The notes: generated by a model from the letters alone, not told the origin. A stretch of 64,000 nucleotides of DNA from Diplonema papillatum (GCA_030068145.1 JAPJBO010000242.1:1-64000), one strand, 5' to 3'. Counted from the first letter of the stretch, positions 42,075-51,559 are shown. Numbers and translations: made by a program.

Positions 42075-42814
42075 ATGGAACAACTATCGCTCTTTGCTCC
42101 TCTGAAGGAGAACCTCTCTCCACGGACTTCACTGTTGCCTACAACCCTCCCATCTACCTTGATGAAGTCGCCAACTATGAGATAAGCCTCATCAAGAGCA
42201 GCCAGTACTACTCGTGGACAAACATCAGCCAGCAGCAAGGCAACAACTTCTTTGAGTGGAGTCGTGATGATGGATCTTCATGGGAGACAATAGTATTCGG
42301 TGACGGGAACTACACCATCTCCGAGATCAACGACCACATCCCAACACAGATAGTGATAGAACCTATCCTAGCCCTGCAGAAGATCAAGATCACAATGCCT
42401 GTAGCCCACCAAGTCAACTTCAGGACAGGTTCCTTCCACAACATCTTGGGCTTTGATGAGAACACAGTCATACGTCATGGTGAGAACATTGCACCCAACG
42501 TTGCAGACATCACAAACGGAATCCAAGCAGTGGTTGTCCATTGTTATCTTGTGAACCCAAAGTACTCCTACCACAACTCTGGCACATCAGGCACCAAGTC
42601 TCATATATTGTATGTTGTCAGCCCACCGTCCTTACCTCCCAGCAGCTTGTACAATGTGGTGGAACCGGGTAGCTCTTACTATGTCCCCATCAACAAGACA
42701 CAGATTAACAGCATCAGGTTCTGGCTGACGGACCAGAATGGAAAGCGCATCAACAACCAAGGAGAGAATGTGAACTATCACGTAATCATTCGTAAAGTAA
42801 AGTCTTCGTACTAA
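42075..42814 (+). CDS. penton-like minor capsid protein, degraded
   Basis: Characteristic strand-rich sequence with FRTGSFHNILGFDE, NGIQAVVVHCYLVN, SHILYVVSPPSLPPSS, SYYVPINKTQINSIRFWLTD and a C-terminal VNYHVIIRKVKS. This resembles the jelly-roll penton/minor capsid proteins of Polinton-like viruses. The copy is treated as a fossil. Confidence 0.6.
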
Positions 42815-43050
42815 AAATGTCATCTTGGTCAAACCTAGTGAGGGACAGTCTTCCTGACAGAAGGCCGTCAAGGAAGAGAACGTGGAGGGTGGTGGTGTGG
42901 GTGAGGAGGAGAGGCATGAAAAGCAAGAAGAAAGAGACAACAAGAAAGTGCTTGATGTGCTGGCTGACATATCGAAGAGGCATGGTGTTGTGCTTGGGAA
43001 TGGGTTGGTCACAATATAAGGAATACATACATCACTTGTATGTATAATAA

Positions 43051-43947
43051 TCAATTAATCTCCAGTCCATTCCCTGTGATCTTCCCATATGCAGTCTCCC
43101 CTAGGATCTTGATGAGGAAGGTGGGGATACTTGCTACGTGCTGCACTCTGTCAATTGCACTCTTGTTGTTCGGGTCAAGTGCATGGTAGATGTTTGACCG
43201 TATGAGTTGCAGGTCAGCCTTGCGCTTCATCTTGCGTAGCTCTTTAGCACTCTTCCCTGTCTTTGTGGCATGCGTGTACTGCAGGTCGTGTATCATTGCA
43301 CTCTCATCGAATCTGGATTTGCCTGGTGTGATGATAAGTTGGTTCAGCTTCTCTTTGTCAATGCGTGACTGATCCAAGTTGGTGTGTTCCTTCTTCTTCC
43401 CAAGTCTTGCCTGAATGATCTCTTCCTTGTGTGCTTTTCTTGCTTGATCAATCAGATAATGTCTCACCTCCTTGTATTCATTGTCAGTATCCTTCAGCTC
43501 TTTGTGTTGTTCAGCTGTAAAGTCTCTGACGAATCTTGACTTGTTCTGCTTGAAGAATGTACCCTTCAACTCTTTCTTTATCTCAGCAAAATCTGTCTTC
43601 AGGCCGTCAATCTCTTTTTGTTCACTTTCATCTTCAGCCTTGATGAATGATAGCACCTCCTTATCTGTGATCTTTTTCCTTATAAACTTCTCATGCTTCT
43701 GCTCCTCCCGCAATGGAGCTAGAGCCACATTCTGCTCCGACTTGAGTTTTGATATCTTGTCTTTAATGTGGGCTACATCCTGTCGTATGGCTTGTATCGT
43801 ATCAACACCCAACACCCCAAGTGTCACCTGATCGATCTTTTTGATCTGCTTCTCGTAATCCTTGATCTGCTTTGTGTATTCTACCTTTACCTTCTTAATC
43901 TTTCCCCGCGCATCTGGAGGTGGTGGATCTTCAATTGCATTTCTCAT
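43051..43947 (-). CDS. coiled-coil protein with parvovirus-type PLA2-like domain
   Basis: 298 residues. The first two thirds are charged coiled coil (VEYTKQIKDYEKQIKKIDQ and similar). Residues about 205-260 hold ESAMIHDLQYTHATKTG followed by MKRKADLQLIRSN. This is the His-Asp-x-x-Tyr dyad and downstream Ala-Asp helix of the VP1-type phospholipase A2 used by parvoviruses and found in adintoviruses for membrane escape. The domain call rests on this motif pair. Confidence 0.65.
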   Translation of the reverse strand: MRNAIEDPPPPDARGKIKKVKVEYTKQIKDYEKQIKKIDQVTLGVLGVDTIQAIRQDVAHIKDKISKLKSEQNVALAPLREEQKHEKFIRKKITDKEVLSFIKAEDESEQKEIDGLKTDFAEIKKELKGTFFKQNKSRFVRDFTAEQHKELKDTDNEYKEVRHYLIDQARKAHKEEIIQARLGKKKEHTNLDQSRIDKEKLNQLIITPGKSRFDESAMIHDLQYTHATKTGKSAKELRKMKRKADLQLIRSNIYHALDPNNKSAIDRVQHVASIPTFLIKILGETAYGKITGNGLEIN

Positions 43948-44025
43948 TTTCTACTATTTTAAATGAAATTAAGGCAACAAGAAAAAAAAAATGGATTGTC
44001 TCAATGAAACAAAAGATTATATAAA

Positions 44026-44316
44026 ATGACGTCAAAAGATCCAGAATACTTCAGAAAGTACTACATCGGGAACAAAGAGAAGATGATTGCATCAGCGAGA
44101 GAGTCATACCAGAGGCATAAGGATGATGTGGTTTTCTGTGATGTGTGTGAAAAGAGTATCAAGAGACTTGGGTATAAGCAGCACTGTTTGTCGAAGAAAC
44201 ATAACAAGAACATGCAGAAAGCAATTGACTCCTCTTCTCCACCCTCTACCGTTTCTTCTTGTGAATCCGCATCTGTTGAATCATCTGTGCTATCGTCAAC
44301 ACCTTCAGTTGAATGT
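44026..44316 (+). CDS. C2H2-type zinc-finger protein of the Polinton-like element (region before the GAA tract)
   Basis: Begins MTSKDPEYFRKYYIGNKEK. It has one finger, VFCDVCEKSIKRLGYKQHCLSKKH (written in parts: CDVC ... HCLSKKH), then a serine-rich linker that runs into an acidic tract encoded by the (GAA)n array. An RT element is inserted within that array. The family and role are unknown; a DNA-binding regulator is possible. Confidence 0.55.
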
Positions 44317-44525
44317 GAAGAAGAAGAAGAAGAAGAAGAAGAAGAAGAAGAAGAAGAAGAAGAAGAAGAAGAAGAAGAAGAAGAAGAAGAAGAAGAAGAA
44401 GAAGAAGAAGAAGAAGAAGAAGAAGAAGAAGAAGAAGAAGAAGAAGAAGAAGAAGAAGAAGAAGAAGAAGAAGAAGAAGAAGAAGAAGAAGAAGAAGAAG
44501 AAGAAGAAGAAGAAGAAGAAGAAGA
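44317..44525 (+). repeat. (GAA)n microsatellite, left
   Basis: About 69 pure gaa triplets. The array encodes poly-Glu in the zinc-finger gene; the other frames (poly-Lys, poly-Arg) are artefacts. It is the left flank of RT element copy 1. Confidence 0.97.
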
Positions 44526-44672
44526 GTTTGAATAGAGTATCTATTTGGTATCGGAAAGTAGGTGCGAGATCAGGCAAACCTTGTGCGCTAGCTTCGTTTA
44601 ACCGTGAATCTAATAATCAGGGCTTACCCCACATTCTCGCTTTCATTTTATTTCCATTCTCCCCAAGTAATA

Positions 44673-44870
44673 ATGCCGATCCGCAAGGATAGCCGCACGC
44701 GCCGGGCCGCGCTGAACCGTCGACGGGTGATGGATCCTGACTGGGCGGCTGCTGAGGAAGCGGCGGACGGGGCCACGCGGGAGTGGCGCATGTGGAACCC
44801 GTGCGAGCCCGGGGAGACGATGCACGCCCCTCCTCTTGCGGGAAAGGAAGGAAGGACCGGTCGCTGCTGA
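44673..44870 (+). CDS. short first ORF of RT element copy 1
   Basis: 65 residues, arginine-rich start (MPIRKDSRTRRAALNRRRV), no known domain. It overlaps the start of the RT frame. It is identical in copy 2 and may be a small Gag-like or leader peptide. Confidence 0.4.
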   Translation: MPIRKDSRTRRAALNRRRVMDPDWAAAEEAADGATREWRMWNPCEPGETMHAPPLAGKEGRTGRC

Positions 44871-46774
44871 GGACCGGCTTGGAACGGTCGCCTGGGGGCT
44901 GGTCCCCCCCAGCCGACTCCGAACTTGAAGGACCTGGCGGGAGCATGACGACTGCTCTGCTCTCGTCGCCTGCTGACGATGGCGGAAAGCAGGAAGACCC
45001 GGGAAGCGCACCGACCAATGCTCCCGGGCACCACCCAGCTCGCCCCTCCTTCTGCGACAGTCGTTTCCCAACGCGACAGAAACCCTTGCCCGACGCCGGC
45101 TTTTTGCCTCGGCAGGTCAGGGGGTTGAAGTCGCGAAGGTCGAGACTGCTCAGGGGGAGGCAGCTTTTCCTGCGGCTCCACCCCCACTTCTACGACCCCC
45201 CGACCGCAGTTCCCCTCGGCTACCTGCCACCGGAGACGAGGGGCCTCACTCCGGGAATCGGTGCCCCGAGATCGACGAGGCCGCTCGACGTCACGGCTGT
45301 GCCGCCGATCGATCTCCGCGGCCTCCGGAGCCTAGCTGGCCCCGGGGCCCGCTTGCACGGCCTGCTCGACCTCCTGACGGACGGACACTCCTTCCGTCGG
45401 AAGTTGTTGGAAGTGCCTGTCCTGCCGGGTCGGAAGAGCGACGCATTTGCCCGGCATGCGGTGACGCTGGAAGGTGTCGGGTTTGTGGAGCGGGTTCCTC
45501 GGTCGCAGCCGCTGAAGTGCGTCCTGCCGGCATTCGCCGTCGAGAAGGGCGAGCAGCACTCGCGCGCCATCGTCGACGGCCGCCCGCTGAACGAGCTGAT
45601 GGAGCCCCCGCCGAAGTTCAGCCTCTTGCGTGTCGACGAGGTCATCAAGAAGATGATGTCGAAGTCACACGCAGTCGTAGTTGACCTGAAGTCCTACTTT
45701 TTCCAATTCCCAGTAGGACGGTCGACGTCGGCATTCTTCGGGCTTCGAACGAAGAGGCCGGACGGGGGCGTGGCCCTGTATCGGTGGCGCCGTCTGACGA
45801 TGGGCTGGTCGTACTCGCCGGTGATTGCGCAGGACTCCGCACTCGTCGTCACGGAGCCTGCGAAGGACGACAGGGTCGTCTGGTACGACGACTGGGCCCT
45901 CGTCGGTGACTGTCCGGACGCGCTTCGCGCAGTGCGCGACCGAGTCCTGCGACGCGCCCGCCAGGTGCGCATGACGGTCAACGACGAGAAGTCCGTCCTC
46001 GAGCCCAGCTCGACGCCGGTTGTCTTGGGGGTCGAGTTTGACCTCGCGGCGAAGAGGTACCGACTGAAGCAGGAGTGGGCGAGGAAGGCGCACCTCCTCT
46101 TTTGCTCGGTCGGTTCGATGCAGATGACTTTGCGTGGCGTTTGGAAGGTCGTCGGAACCGCCATTTGGGCATGGACGGTGTGGGGCACGCCACTCTGCAG
46201 AGTTAGCCCGGTGCTTGCGTGGATGGGGACCCTGGCGCACCAAGTCCTGACCGGTTCCCTGGGCTGGGAGTCGCTGGTCCGCGTGAGCGACGACGTTTTT
46301 CCGTTCCTTGCGGGAGTGAGACGGCGTCTGTCGGGCAACCGGTGGGTCGTTTTCGACTCGAAGCAACGGGACACCCTCGTGGAGGCGTGGTCCGACGCCA
46401 GCATGCAGGGATGGGCCTGGCTGGTGGGTTCCATGGCGATGTGGGGCCCATGGAGGGATGCACCGCAGCACATCTTCTTCGCCGAGCTTACGGCGGCCAA
46501 GTTTGCGGTTGCGTATGCGGCTTCGCGGTCTCCGCTGTCGACAATCAGAATATTTGTCGACAACTTGCCCGCCGTCAACTGCCTGAAGAACTGGAAGTCG
46601 AAGACCGAGCTCGGGAACCTCATCCTGTGCCAGGTGCGCGACGTCTTGGAGGAACACCAGTGTATCCTCGAGACTGTATGGGTCCCGACTGCTGAACAAC
46701 TGGCAGACGTCTGGACACGAGATCCATACAGGCGGGGTATCCGGCCGCCCCGGACCCCGTTCTGTGTTGCATGA
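44783..46774 (+). CDS. RT-RNase H of element copy 1
   Basis: 663 residues. After about 180 residues without a known domain come RT motifs: SRAIVDGRPLNELMEPP, AVVVDLKSYFFQFPVGR, YRWRRLTMGWSYSPVIAQ and the catalytic RVVWYDDWALVGD. RNase H follows: EAWSDASMQGWAWLVG, FFAELTAAKFAVA, RIFVDNLPAVNCL and WVPTAEQLADVWTRDP. No protease, integrase or tyrosine recombinase is present. Related to the RTs of YR retroelements. Confidence 0.88.
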   Translation: MAHVEPVRARGDDARPSSCGKGRKDRSLLRTGLERSPGGWSPPADSELEGPGGSMTTALLSSPADDGGKQEDPGSAPTNAPGHHPARPSFCDSRFPTRQKPLPDAGFLPRQVRGLKSRRSRLLRGRQLFLRLHPHFYDPPTAVPLGYLPPETRGLTPGIGAPRSTRPLDVTAVPPIDLRGLRSLAGPGARLHGLLDLLTDGHSFRRKLLEVPVLPGRKSDAFARHAVTLEGVGFVERVPRSQPLKCVLPAFAVEKGEQHSRAIVDGRPLNELMEPPPKFSLLRVDEVIKKMMSKSHAVVVDLKSYFFQFPVGRSTSAFFGLRTKRPDGGVALYRWRRLTMGWSYSPVIAQDSALVVTEPAKDDRVVWYDDWALVGDCPDALRAVRDRVLRRARQVRMTVNDEKSVLEPSSTPVVLGVEFDLAAKRYRLKQEWARKAHLLFCSVGSMQMTLRGVWKVVGTAIWAWTVWGTPLCRVSPVLAWMGTLAHQVLTGSLGWESLVRVSDDVFPFLAGVRRRLSGNRWVVFDSKQRDTLVEAWSDASMQGWAWLVGSMAMWGPWRDAPQHIFFAELTAAKFAVAYAASRSPLSTIRIFVDNLPAVNCLKNWKSKTELGNLILCQVRDVLEEHQCILETVWVPTAEQLADVWTRDPYRRGIRPPRTPFCVA

Positions 46775-47141
46775 GGTTCCTTACCTCGAAAGTTTTGTAT
46801 TTGCGCTCCTGATAGCGCTGTTTTCTTTTTGCGAGACCCGGAGGCAGCGGGATCTCAGCTCATTGAGTTTCACGTCCAGGGATTTTTATTCCACATTCTC
46901 GCTTTCATTTCACCAACCCTGCGACCTTTATTATTTCACCGTTTCTGCCAGCGCGACCTTTTCCGAGTTTGAATAGAGTATCTATTTGGTATCGGAAAGT
47001 AGGTGCGAGATCAGGCAAACCTTGTGCGCTAGCTTCGTTTAACCGTGAATCTAATAATCAGGGCTTACCCCACATTCTCGCTTTCATTTCACCAACCCTG
47101 CGACCTTTATTATTTCACCGTTTCTGCCAGCGCGACCTTTT

Positions 47142-47430
47142 CCGAAGAAGAAGAAGAAGAAGAAGAAGAAGAAGAAGAAGAAGAAGAAGAAGAAGAAGAA
47201 GAAGAAGAAGAAGAAGAAGAAGAAGAAGAAGAAGAAGAAGAAGAAGAAGAAGAAGAAGAAGAAGAAGAAGAAGAAGAAGAAGAAGAAGAAGAAGAAGAAG
47301 AAGAAGAAGAAGAAGAAGAAGAAGAAGAAGAAGAAGAAGAAGAAGAAGAAGAAGAAGAAGAAGAAGAAGAAGAAGAAGAAGAAGAAGAAGAAGAAGAAGA
47401 AGAAGAAGAAGAAGAAGAAGAAGAGAAGAA
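47142..47430 (+). repeat. (GAA)n microsatellite, between the two RT elements
   Basis: About 95 gaa triplets, almost pure, with one gag near the right end. It separates B2 of copy 1 from A1 of copy 2. Confidence 0.97.
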
Positions 47431-47579
47431 GAGTTTGAATAGAGTATCTATTTGGTATCGGAAAGTAGGTGCGAGATCAGGCAAACCTTGTGCGCTAGCT
47501 TCGTTTAACCGTGAATCTAATAATCAGGGCTTACCCCACATTCTCGCTTTCATTTTATTTCCATTCTCCCCAAGTAATA

Positions 47580-47777
47580 ATGCCGATCCGCAAGGATAGC
47601 CGCACGCGCCGGGCCGCGCTGAACCGTCGACGGGTGATGGATCCTGACTGGGCGGCTGCTGAGGAAGCGGCGGACGGGGCCACGCGGGAGTGGCGCATGT
47701 GGAACCCGTGCGAGCCCGGGGAGACGATGCACGCCCCTCCTCTTGCGGGAAAGGAAGGAAGGACCGGTCGCTGCTGA
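47580..47777 (+). CDS. short first ORF of RT element copy 2
   Basis: Same 65-residue sequence as in copy 1. Unknown function. Confidence 0.4.
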   Translation: MPIRKDSRTRRAALNRRRVMDPDWAAAEEAADGATREWRMWNPCEPGETMHAPPLAGKEGRTGRC

Positions 47778-49681
47778 GGACCGGCTTGGAACGGTCGCCT
47801 GGGGGCTGGTCCCCCCCAGCCGACTCCGAACTTGAAGGACCTGGCGGGAGCATGACGACTGCTCTGCTCTCGTCGCCTGCTGACGATGGCGGAAAGCAGG
47901 AAGACCCGGGAAGCGCACCGACCAATGCTCCCGGGCACCACCCAGCTCGCCCCTCCTTCTGCGACAGTCGTTTCCCAACGCGACAGAAACCCTTGCCCGA
48001 CGCCGGCTTTTTGCCTCGGCAGGTCAGGGGGTTGAAGTCGCGAAGGTCGAGACTGCTCAGGGGGAGGCAGCTTTTCCTGCGGCTCCACCCCCACTTCTAC
48101 GACCCCCCGACCGCAGTTCCCCTCGGCTACCTGCCACCGGAGACGAGGGGCCTCACTCCGGGAATCGGTGCCCCGAGATCGACGAGGCCGCTCGACGTCA
48201 CGGCTGTGCCGCCGATCGATCTCCGCGGCCTCCGGAGCCTAGCTGGCCCCGGGGCCCGCTTGCACGGCCTGCTCGACCTCCTGACGGACGGACACTCCTT
48301 CCGTCGGAAGTTGTTGGAAGTGCCTGTCCTGCCGGGTCGGAAGAGCGACGCATTTGCCCGGCATGCGGTGACGCTGGAAGGTGTCGGGTTTGTGGAGCGG
48401 GTTCCTCGGTCGCAGCCGCTGAAGTGCGTCCTGCCGGCATTCGCCGTCGAGAAGGGCGAGCAGCACTCGCGCGCCATCGTCGACGGCCGCCCGCTGAACG
48501 AGCTGATGGAGCCCCCGCCGAAGTTCAGCCTCTTGCGTGTCGACGAGGTCATCAAGAAGATGATGTCGAAGTCACACGCAGTCGTAGTTGACCTGAAGTC
48601 CTACTTTTTCCAATTCCCAGTAGGACGGTCGACGTCGGCATTCTTCGGGCTTCGAACGAAGAGGCCGGACGGGGGCGTGGCCCTGTATCGGTGGCGCCGT
48701 CTGACGATGGGCTGGTCGTACTCGCCGGTGATTGCGCAGGACTCCGCACTCGTCGTCACGGAGCCTGCGAAGGACGACAGGGTCGTCTGGTACGACGACT
48801 GGGCCCTCGTCGGTGACTGTCCGGACGCGCTTCGCGCAGTGCGCGACCGAGTCCTGCGACGCGCCCGCCAGGTGCGCATGACGGTCAACGACGAGAAGTC
48901 CGTCCTCGAGCCCAGCTCGACGCCGGTTGTCTTGGGGGTCGAGTTTGACCTCGCGGCGAAGAGGTACCGACTGAAGCAGGAGTGGGCGAGGAAGGCGCAC
49001 CTCCTCTTTTGCTCGGTCGGTTCGATGCAGATGACTTTGCGTGGCGTTTGGAAGGTCGTCGGAACCGCCATTTGGGCATGGACGGTGTGGGGCACGCCAC
49101 TCTGCAGAGTGAGCCCGGTGCTTGCGTGGATGGGGACCCTGGCGCACCAAGTCCTGACCGGTTCCCTGGGCTGGGAGTCGCTGGTCCGCGTGAGCGACGA
49201 CGTTTTTCCGTTCCTTGCGGGAGTGAGACGGCGTCTGTCGGGCAACCGGTGGGTCGTTTTCGACTCGAAGCAACGGGACACCCTCGTGGAGGCGTGGTCC
49301 GACGCCAGCATGCAGGGATGGGCCTGGCTGGTGGGTTCCATGGCGATGTGGGGCCCGTGGAGGGATGTCCCGCAGCACATCTTCTTCGCTGAGCTGACGG
49401 CGGCGAAGTTCGCGATTGCGTACGCGGCTTCTCGCTCTCCGCTGTCGACGATCAGGATCTTCGTCGACAACTTGCCCGCCGTCAACTGCTTGAGGAACTG
49501 GAAGTCGAAGACCCAGCTCGGGAACTTCATCCTGTGCCAGGTCCGCGACGTCTTGGAGGAACACCAGTGTGTCCTCGAGACTGTATGGGTCCCGACTGCT
49601 GGGCAACTGGCAGACGTCTGGACGCGGGACCCATACAGGCAGGGCATCCAGCCGCCCCGGACCCCGTTCTGCGTTGCATGA
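47690..49681 (+). CDS. RT-RNase H of element copy 2
   Basis: 663 residues, the same domains and motifs as copy 1. The substitutions cluster in the last 100 residues (for example FAIAYAAS for FAVAYAAS, TQLGNFILC for TELGNLILC). They are mostly conservative, and all visible RT and RNase H catalytic residues are kept, which suggests purifying selection on the parent lineages. Confidence 0.88.
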   Translation: MAHVEPVRARGDDARPSSCGKGRKDRSLLRTGLERSPGGWSPPADSELEGPGGSMTTALLSSPADDGGKQEDPGSAPTNAPGHHPARPSFCDSRFPTRQKPLPDAGFLPRQVRGLKSRRSRLLRGRQLFLRLHPHFYDPPTAVPLGYLPPETRGLTPGIGAPRSTRPLDVTAVPPIDLRGLRSLAGPGARLHGLLDLLTDGHSFRRKLLEVPVLPGRKSDAFARHAVTLEGVGFVERVPRSQPLKCVLPAFAVEKGEQHSRAIVDGRPLNELMEPPPKFSLLRVDEVIKKMMSKSHAVVVDLKSYFFQFPVGRSTSAFFGLRTKRPDGGVALYRWRRLTMGWSYSPVIAQDSALVVTEPAKDDRVVWYDDWALVGDCPDALRAVRDRVLRRARQVRMTVNDEKSVLEPSSTPVVLGVEFDLAAKRYRLKQEWARKAHLLFCSVGSMQMTLRGVWKVVGTAIWAWTVWGTPLCRVSPVLAWMGTLAHQVLTGSLGWESLVRVSDDVFPFLAGVRRRLSGNRWVVFDSKQRDTLVEAWSDASMQGWAWLVGSMAMWGPWRDVPQHIFFAELTAAKFAIAYAASRSPLSTIRIFVDNLPAVNCLRNWKSKTQLGNFILCQVRDVLEEHQCVLETVWVPTAGQLADVWTRDPYRQGIQPPRTPFCVA

Positions 49682-50047
49682 GGATCTTTACCTCGGAAGT
49701 TTTGTATTTGCGCTCCTGATAGCGCTATTCTTTGCGAGACCCGGAGGCAGCGGGATCTCAGCTCTTTGAGTTTCACGTCCAGGGATTTTTATTCCACATT
49801 CTCGCTTTCATTTCACCAACCCTGTGACAATTATCATCTTCACCGTTTCTGCCAACGCGACCTTTTCCGAGTTTGAATAGAGCATCTATTTGGTATCGGA
49901 AAGTAGGTGCGAGATCAGGCAAACCTTGTGCGCTAGCTTCGTTTAACCGTGAATCTAATAATCAGGGCTTACCCCACATTCTCGCTTTCATTTCACCAAC
50001 CCTGTGACAATTATCATCTTCACCGTTTCTGCCAACGCGACCTTTTC

Positions 50048-50180
50048 CGAAGAAGAAGAAGAAGAAGAAGAAGAAGAAGAAGAAGAAGAAGAAGAAGAAG
50101 AAGAAGAAGAAGAAGAAGAAGAAGAAGAAGAAGAAGAAGAAGAAGAAGAAGAAGAAGAAGAAGAAGAAGAAGAAGAAGAG
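50048..50180 (+). repeat. (GAA)n microsatellite, right
   Basis: About 43 gaa triplets, then gagaaattgtctgaagac, sequence belonging to the Polinton-like element. Confidence 0.95.
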
Positions 50181-50728
50181 AAATTGTCTGAAGACGCCAA
50201 GGAAACTGTCACAACACAATACACTGATCATAGTAAAGACGTGTGTGTAGAGGGTGAGGGGTGCTGTAACTGGAGGTGCACGGCGTGGGCGCAAACGAGG
50301 TCGGACTACGCTGACCTGGAGAACGTCCAAGGAACTTGGCCGCCGTGTCTACGTCTTTGTGGAGTAGTCCCCCTGTGCCCCCAAACGCAAAACGCATACC
50401 CGCTGCCCATCGACGAGCACCAGCGTCTCCGTGTAGTGGTGAGACTGCAGAGGTTCTTCGTAGCGGTACTGGTGGCCAGACAGGAAGCGGATGGTTTGGC
50501 GGATCGGTCCACGCGACACCACCGGACGGTAGAGTATCCGCGAGGATGGGTACCGACGGTCCCCCGGGTCTTGAGCGTACCGGACATCCCACACACAGCA
50601 ACCACCTCGAAACGGAAGCATGGCCCGAGCCTCTGGACTGCACAACATCAACGTACGTGAGGGTTGCTACAACATCAACATTTCCATCTAACAACTGACA
50701 TAAGTGATACACTTCCCAATGATGTGTA
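50181..50728. other. Polinton-like element, segment of uncertain coding
   Basis: A minus-strand frame (50349-50651; FRGGCCVWDVRYAQDP, SGHQYRYEEPLQSHHYTE) has plausible amino-acid composition, but two other minus frames are also open. No domain was recognised and no choice is made. Confidence 0.35.
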
Positions 50729-51559
50729 TTGGTACTAAAAATGGTATTTGGTTATTATCCACACGAGAAATCAAAATCAATAGTAACAGACGCTGCACCT
50801 GATGGGCATATTGCTATCAAGGAGGATGGCAATGTCGTGACAAAGCATATTGATGAAATAGTCGGTGGGAGAATCAATACAGCAAGAAGTGAGCTCGAAA
50901 CCCTGATAGACACTAAAGATGCAATACTGCAGACAACCTTGGAAGGTGTGATGGATGCGAAACACAATGCTTTGACGACAAGACTTGTCGAAAGTAAGAT
51001 ATACCAACCCTACCACGACCACAGGGGATTTCCCAGCAACACCACAATCAATCTCGACACATATTCGGCAAATGGTGTGTATCGGATGTACAAGCTCGCA
51101 ACGTTCCAAAACGGTCCCAATGAATATGTGGGCAGCTACGAGATTATTCTTGATGTGAAGTCTTTTGATTCTTATGTTATACAGGAACTGATAGCTGTCT
51201 ACAGCCTAAAGCGTTACTCGCGTATCAGTAAAGGTACATGGAGTAGCTGGCAGAGAATTGACCTTAATCGCAAAGATCCCAACCCACTGACAACATTGAA
51301 TCAACCAACCTCATTTGACTTCGACACAAACTTAGCAATACCTGAGATCTATGTGTACGTCTGCGCCAACAACTCTAATGCACCATCTGACTTTGGTCTC
51401 ACTAACAGCTTCTTTGTCACGAACAAGACTCTGCCCAATCCTGTTAATGGCAACGTCTCACCAAGACGAGTTCAGGAGGTTGTGTCAATAGATACACAAG
51501 ATAAGTGGCTTCGGGTGTTCTTAGGCGCTGCTTGGGGTGGCTGGAAGAAGATATCATGA
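50729..51559 (+). CDS. fibre-like protein with two pyocin-knob-type repeats
   Basis: 276 residues. A short N-terminal part is followed by a helical trimer-like stretch (ARSELETLIDTKDAILQTTL), then two related strand-rich repeats. Repeat 1 runs from TTINLDTYSANGVYRMYKLA to GTWSSWQRIDL; repeat 2 from FDFDTNLAIPEIYVYVCAN to AAWGGWKKIS. The closing aromatic pair W-x-x-W plus a basic residue in both is typical of pyocin-knob domains at the tips of phage tail fibres. In a Polinton-like element it would be a receptor-binding spike. The stop is directly followed by a 9-mer array. Confidence 0.65.
   Translation: MVLKMVFGYYPHEKSKSIVTDAAPDGHIAIKEDGNVVTKHIDEIVGGRINTARSELETLIDTKDAILQTTLEGVMDAKHNALTTRLVESKIYQPYHDHRGFPSNTTINLDTYSANGVYRMYKLATFQNGPNEYVGSYEIILDVKSFDSYVIQELIAVYSLKRYSRISKGTWSSWQRIDLNRKDPNPLTTLNQPTSFDFDTNLAIPEIYVYVCANNSNAPSDFGLTNSFFVTNKTLPNPVNGNVSPRRVQEVVSIDTQDKWLRVFLGAAWGGWKKIS

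Larger units (their letters stand above)
44524..47145 (+). mobile_element. split-direct-repeat RT-RNase H element, copy 1
   Basis: A 2,622 bp unit. A1 (44524-44648) starts gagtttgaatagagtatcta. After the coding part come B1 (46891-46966), A2 (about 46967-47089) and B2 (47070-47145). B is ccacattctcgctttcattt through cgaccttttccga, 76 bp, and A and B overlap by about 20 bp. A1...B1-A2-B2 is the end structure of PAT/Ngaro-type YR retroelements. The flanks are (GAA)n on both sides. Junctions are consistent with exchange at a GA shared by B end (ttccGA), A start (GAgtttg) and target. It looks whole but has no recombinase gene. Near identity with copy 2 implies a very recent origin. Confidence 0.85.
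47431..50050 (+). mobile_element. split-direct-repeat RT-RNase H element, copy 2
   Basis: 2,620 bp with the same A1, coding part, B1-A2-B2 order, again between (GAA)n tracts. The first roughly 1.9 kb match copy 1 almost base for base. From about 49350 onward, including the B repeats, the identity drops visibly (for example accctgtgacaattatcat against accctgcgacctttattat). It looks whole and has no recombinase gene. Confidence 0.85.

Noticed and set aside
44317-50180. Long poly-Glu, poly-Lys, poly-Arg, poly-Phe and poly-Ser open frames
   Set aside because: All are readings of the (GAA)n arrays in different frames; only the poly-Glu frame next to the zinc finger may be translated.
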